From Planctomicrobium sp. (GTDB taxonomy: Bacteria; Planctomycetota; Planctomycetia; Planctomycetales; Planctomycetaceae), in contig JABJMI010000470.1 in NCBI GenBank assembly GCA_018659505.1, positions 1-9,487 of the forward strand: a stretch of 9,487 nucleotides of DNA, written 5' to 3'. Each line of letters begins with the position of its first letter. The first letter of the stretch is position 1. This document shows positions 9,201 through 9,487 of this stretch, piece after piece. The notes under the pieces were generated by a model, which worked only from the letters and a program-made list of their open reading frames with translations, made no database searches and was not told the DNA's origin. The translations under genes and the position numbers were made by a program.

Positions 9201-9487
9201 ATCCAGTTCGAGCTGACATCCTTCTGAAATCCACTTGCGAATGATTTCGTAATACGGTTCACCTGGACGAGAGAGTTGCCCCCCGACGTGTGCAACAGAA
9301 CCGGAAGACTTTAACAGCATTAAACTGTTGTCAGGCGACGCCACATTGGTTCGACGTGATTTCAGGTCGTCGGTAAACGCACGCACATCATAGAGTGGAT
9401 CGTAACCACGCAGCGACAATTTAAACCCGTTCTTACCATCTTTCGCTCCGTGGCAAGTTCCTTGATTGCAACCGAGACGAGACAGAA
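6270..9487 (-). CDS. DUF1549/DUF1553 protein with Ig-like domain and cytochrome-like motifs (5' end missing)
   Basis: The gene is cut by the right edge. The frame is open from the last bases of the window down to TAA at 6272-6270, giving 1071 visible residues. An apparent TTG start at 9419 is an artefact of the cut, because conserved-looking sequence continues upstream of it. Counting from the codon at 9485, the order is: a CNQGTCH motif (Cys6, Cys11, His12; CX4CH spacing) followed by GKNGFKLSLRGYDP; a bacterial Ig-like (Big_2 type) domain at about 97-181; DUF1549 at about 197-385 with CNKCHDHPF (356-364), a CXXCH c-type haem-like site; and DUF1553 from about 440, with the family's CECER signature (604-608) and LMNG. 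DUF1553 breaks off near 665 and its terminal helix (LAWALINSPAFLFN) appears only at the very end. Between them lie two charged helical stretches flanking a beta-rich, carbohydrate-binding-like segment at about 771-948. The protein is probably exported, but the leader lies outside the window. It is the likely first partner of the DUF1501 gene downstream. Electron transfer or polysaccharide handling are proposals for the family, not demonstrated here. Confidence 0.94.
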   Translation of the reverse strand, partial: LSRLGCNQGTCHGAKDGKNGFKLSLRGYDPLYDVRAFTDDLKSRRTNVASPDNSLMLLKSSGSVAHVGGQLSRPGEPYYEIIRKWISEGCQLELDVPKVAAISIQPEKPVIQNIGGRQQFRVIATYTDGSEKDVTREAYLVSSNTEVAEVNRVGVVTSIRRGEAPILARFEGAYVATTLTAMGDRSGFAWQEPETWTEADKLVAQKWERMKILPSGLCNDEEFIRRAYLDLTGLPPSSEQVEAFMTDQTETRQKRDALIDQLIGSTAYVEYWTNKWADLLQVNRKFLGTEGAVNFRAWIRERVQNNVPYDEFSYQILTASGSNKENPAASYYKILREPTAIMENTTHLFLGVRFNCNKCHDHPFERWTQDQYYETAAFFAQVDLKRDPMNAAGNLGGTAVEGAKPLWEVVFDKTEGDIKHDRTQAVTAPVVPYDRELDLPQDASRRENLAKWITSAENDYFARSYVNRVWGYLMGAGLIEPLDDIRAGNPPTNPELLDHLTEKFIASGFNVQELMTNICKSRSYQLSVGTNEWNQDDKINYSHAVPKRLPAEVLYDSVYTVTGSKMQIPGVPEGTRAAAIPDSGIELKDGFLANLGRPVRESACECERSSDLQLGPVMALMNGPTVSNAISQDGNAINQLVNTVSDNRQLVDQIFMKILNRPAVDREIDVTLEVQKSLEGQHQNLLVERDTYAKDIAPVLAAKEAKRTTAIMTAEENLAKYTADSKPARDAAAKAREDKIAANQKIVDDFIATAPQRLPEFEKSIAATGTPWATLDFGELKTTTGAKLEKQADLSIFASGPNNKKGEYLVTGETELKSISAIKLEVLTDDRTAKRGPGRSGGGNFVLTELTVQAWAKGKPEEKQTLKLKNAQADFEQGGYSIASAIDGLRPNAGNGWATSPKVGEDRKATFELETPLTFEEGTVLNFSLDQQYQDNMHTIGKFRISVTDGATPVNYGNAKFLIDIVNTPVEERTDEQKKRILDHFNSQDPELQKKQKTLADSKNPLAEDPQIVALRGELEDLKKPLPEEPKLARLNRAVELSAKQLENSRLTTAQDLAWALINSPAFLFNR

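Noticed and set aside
9417..9419. TTG at 9419 as the start of the DUF1549/1553 gene
   Set aside because: The frame stays open to the window edge and encodes a coherent CX4CH plus GKNGFK segment upstream. TTG is simply the first permitted start codon within the cut gene.

Overview
The window looks like chromosomal DNA of a planctomycete (phylum Planctomycetota). The base composition is close to even by eye. The identification rests on two neighbouring minus-strand genes from families greatly expanded in that phylum: a DUF1549/DUF1553 protein with cytochrome-c-like motifs, and a DUF1501 protein with a twin-arginine-type leader. The opposing gene, a giant FHA/coiled-coil/membrane protein, also fits this phylum. 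I cannot name the genus from the sequence.

Layout. Positions 9-4508 (+) hold one 1499-codon gene: a degenerate FHA domain, about 1000 residues of Gln/Glu-rich coiled coil, an acidic disordered stretch with three short helical motifs, and a C-terminal two-helix membrane hairpin. Positions 4509-4737 are non-coding and separate two convergent transcription units. They hold a 10-bp inverted repeat and a perfect 16-bp (extendable to 17) stem-loop with A/T flanks, which reads as a bidirectional terminator. Positions 6204-4738 (-) encode the DUF1501 protein. A 65-nt gap lies upstream of it, then the DUF1549/DUF1553 gene, which ends at 6270 and runs off the right edge of the window at 9487 without its start.

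Working together. The two minus-strand genes have the spacing and order of an operon (DUF1549/1553 first, DUF1501 second), the usual arrangement of this pair in planctomycetes. Both are likely exported. The first carries possible haem-binding motifs and carbohydrate-binding-like folds. The second has the look of an alkaline phosphatase/sulfatase-fold protein. Their substrate is not known. The plus-strand gene is probably a separate cytoplasmic, membrane-anchored scaffold, with no visible functional link to the pair beyond sharing a terminator.

I found no RNA genes, mobile elements, CRISPR arrays or phage genes. The window is mostly ordinary planctomycete chromosome. The points most worth a second look are the altered FHA binding site on the giant coiled-coil protein, the CX4CH motif at the right edge (upstream of an apparent TTG start that is probably not the real one), and the roughly 380-residue insert that splits the DUF1553 region.
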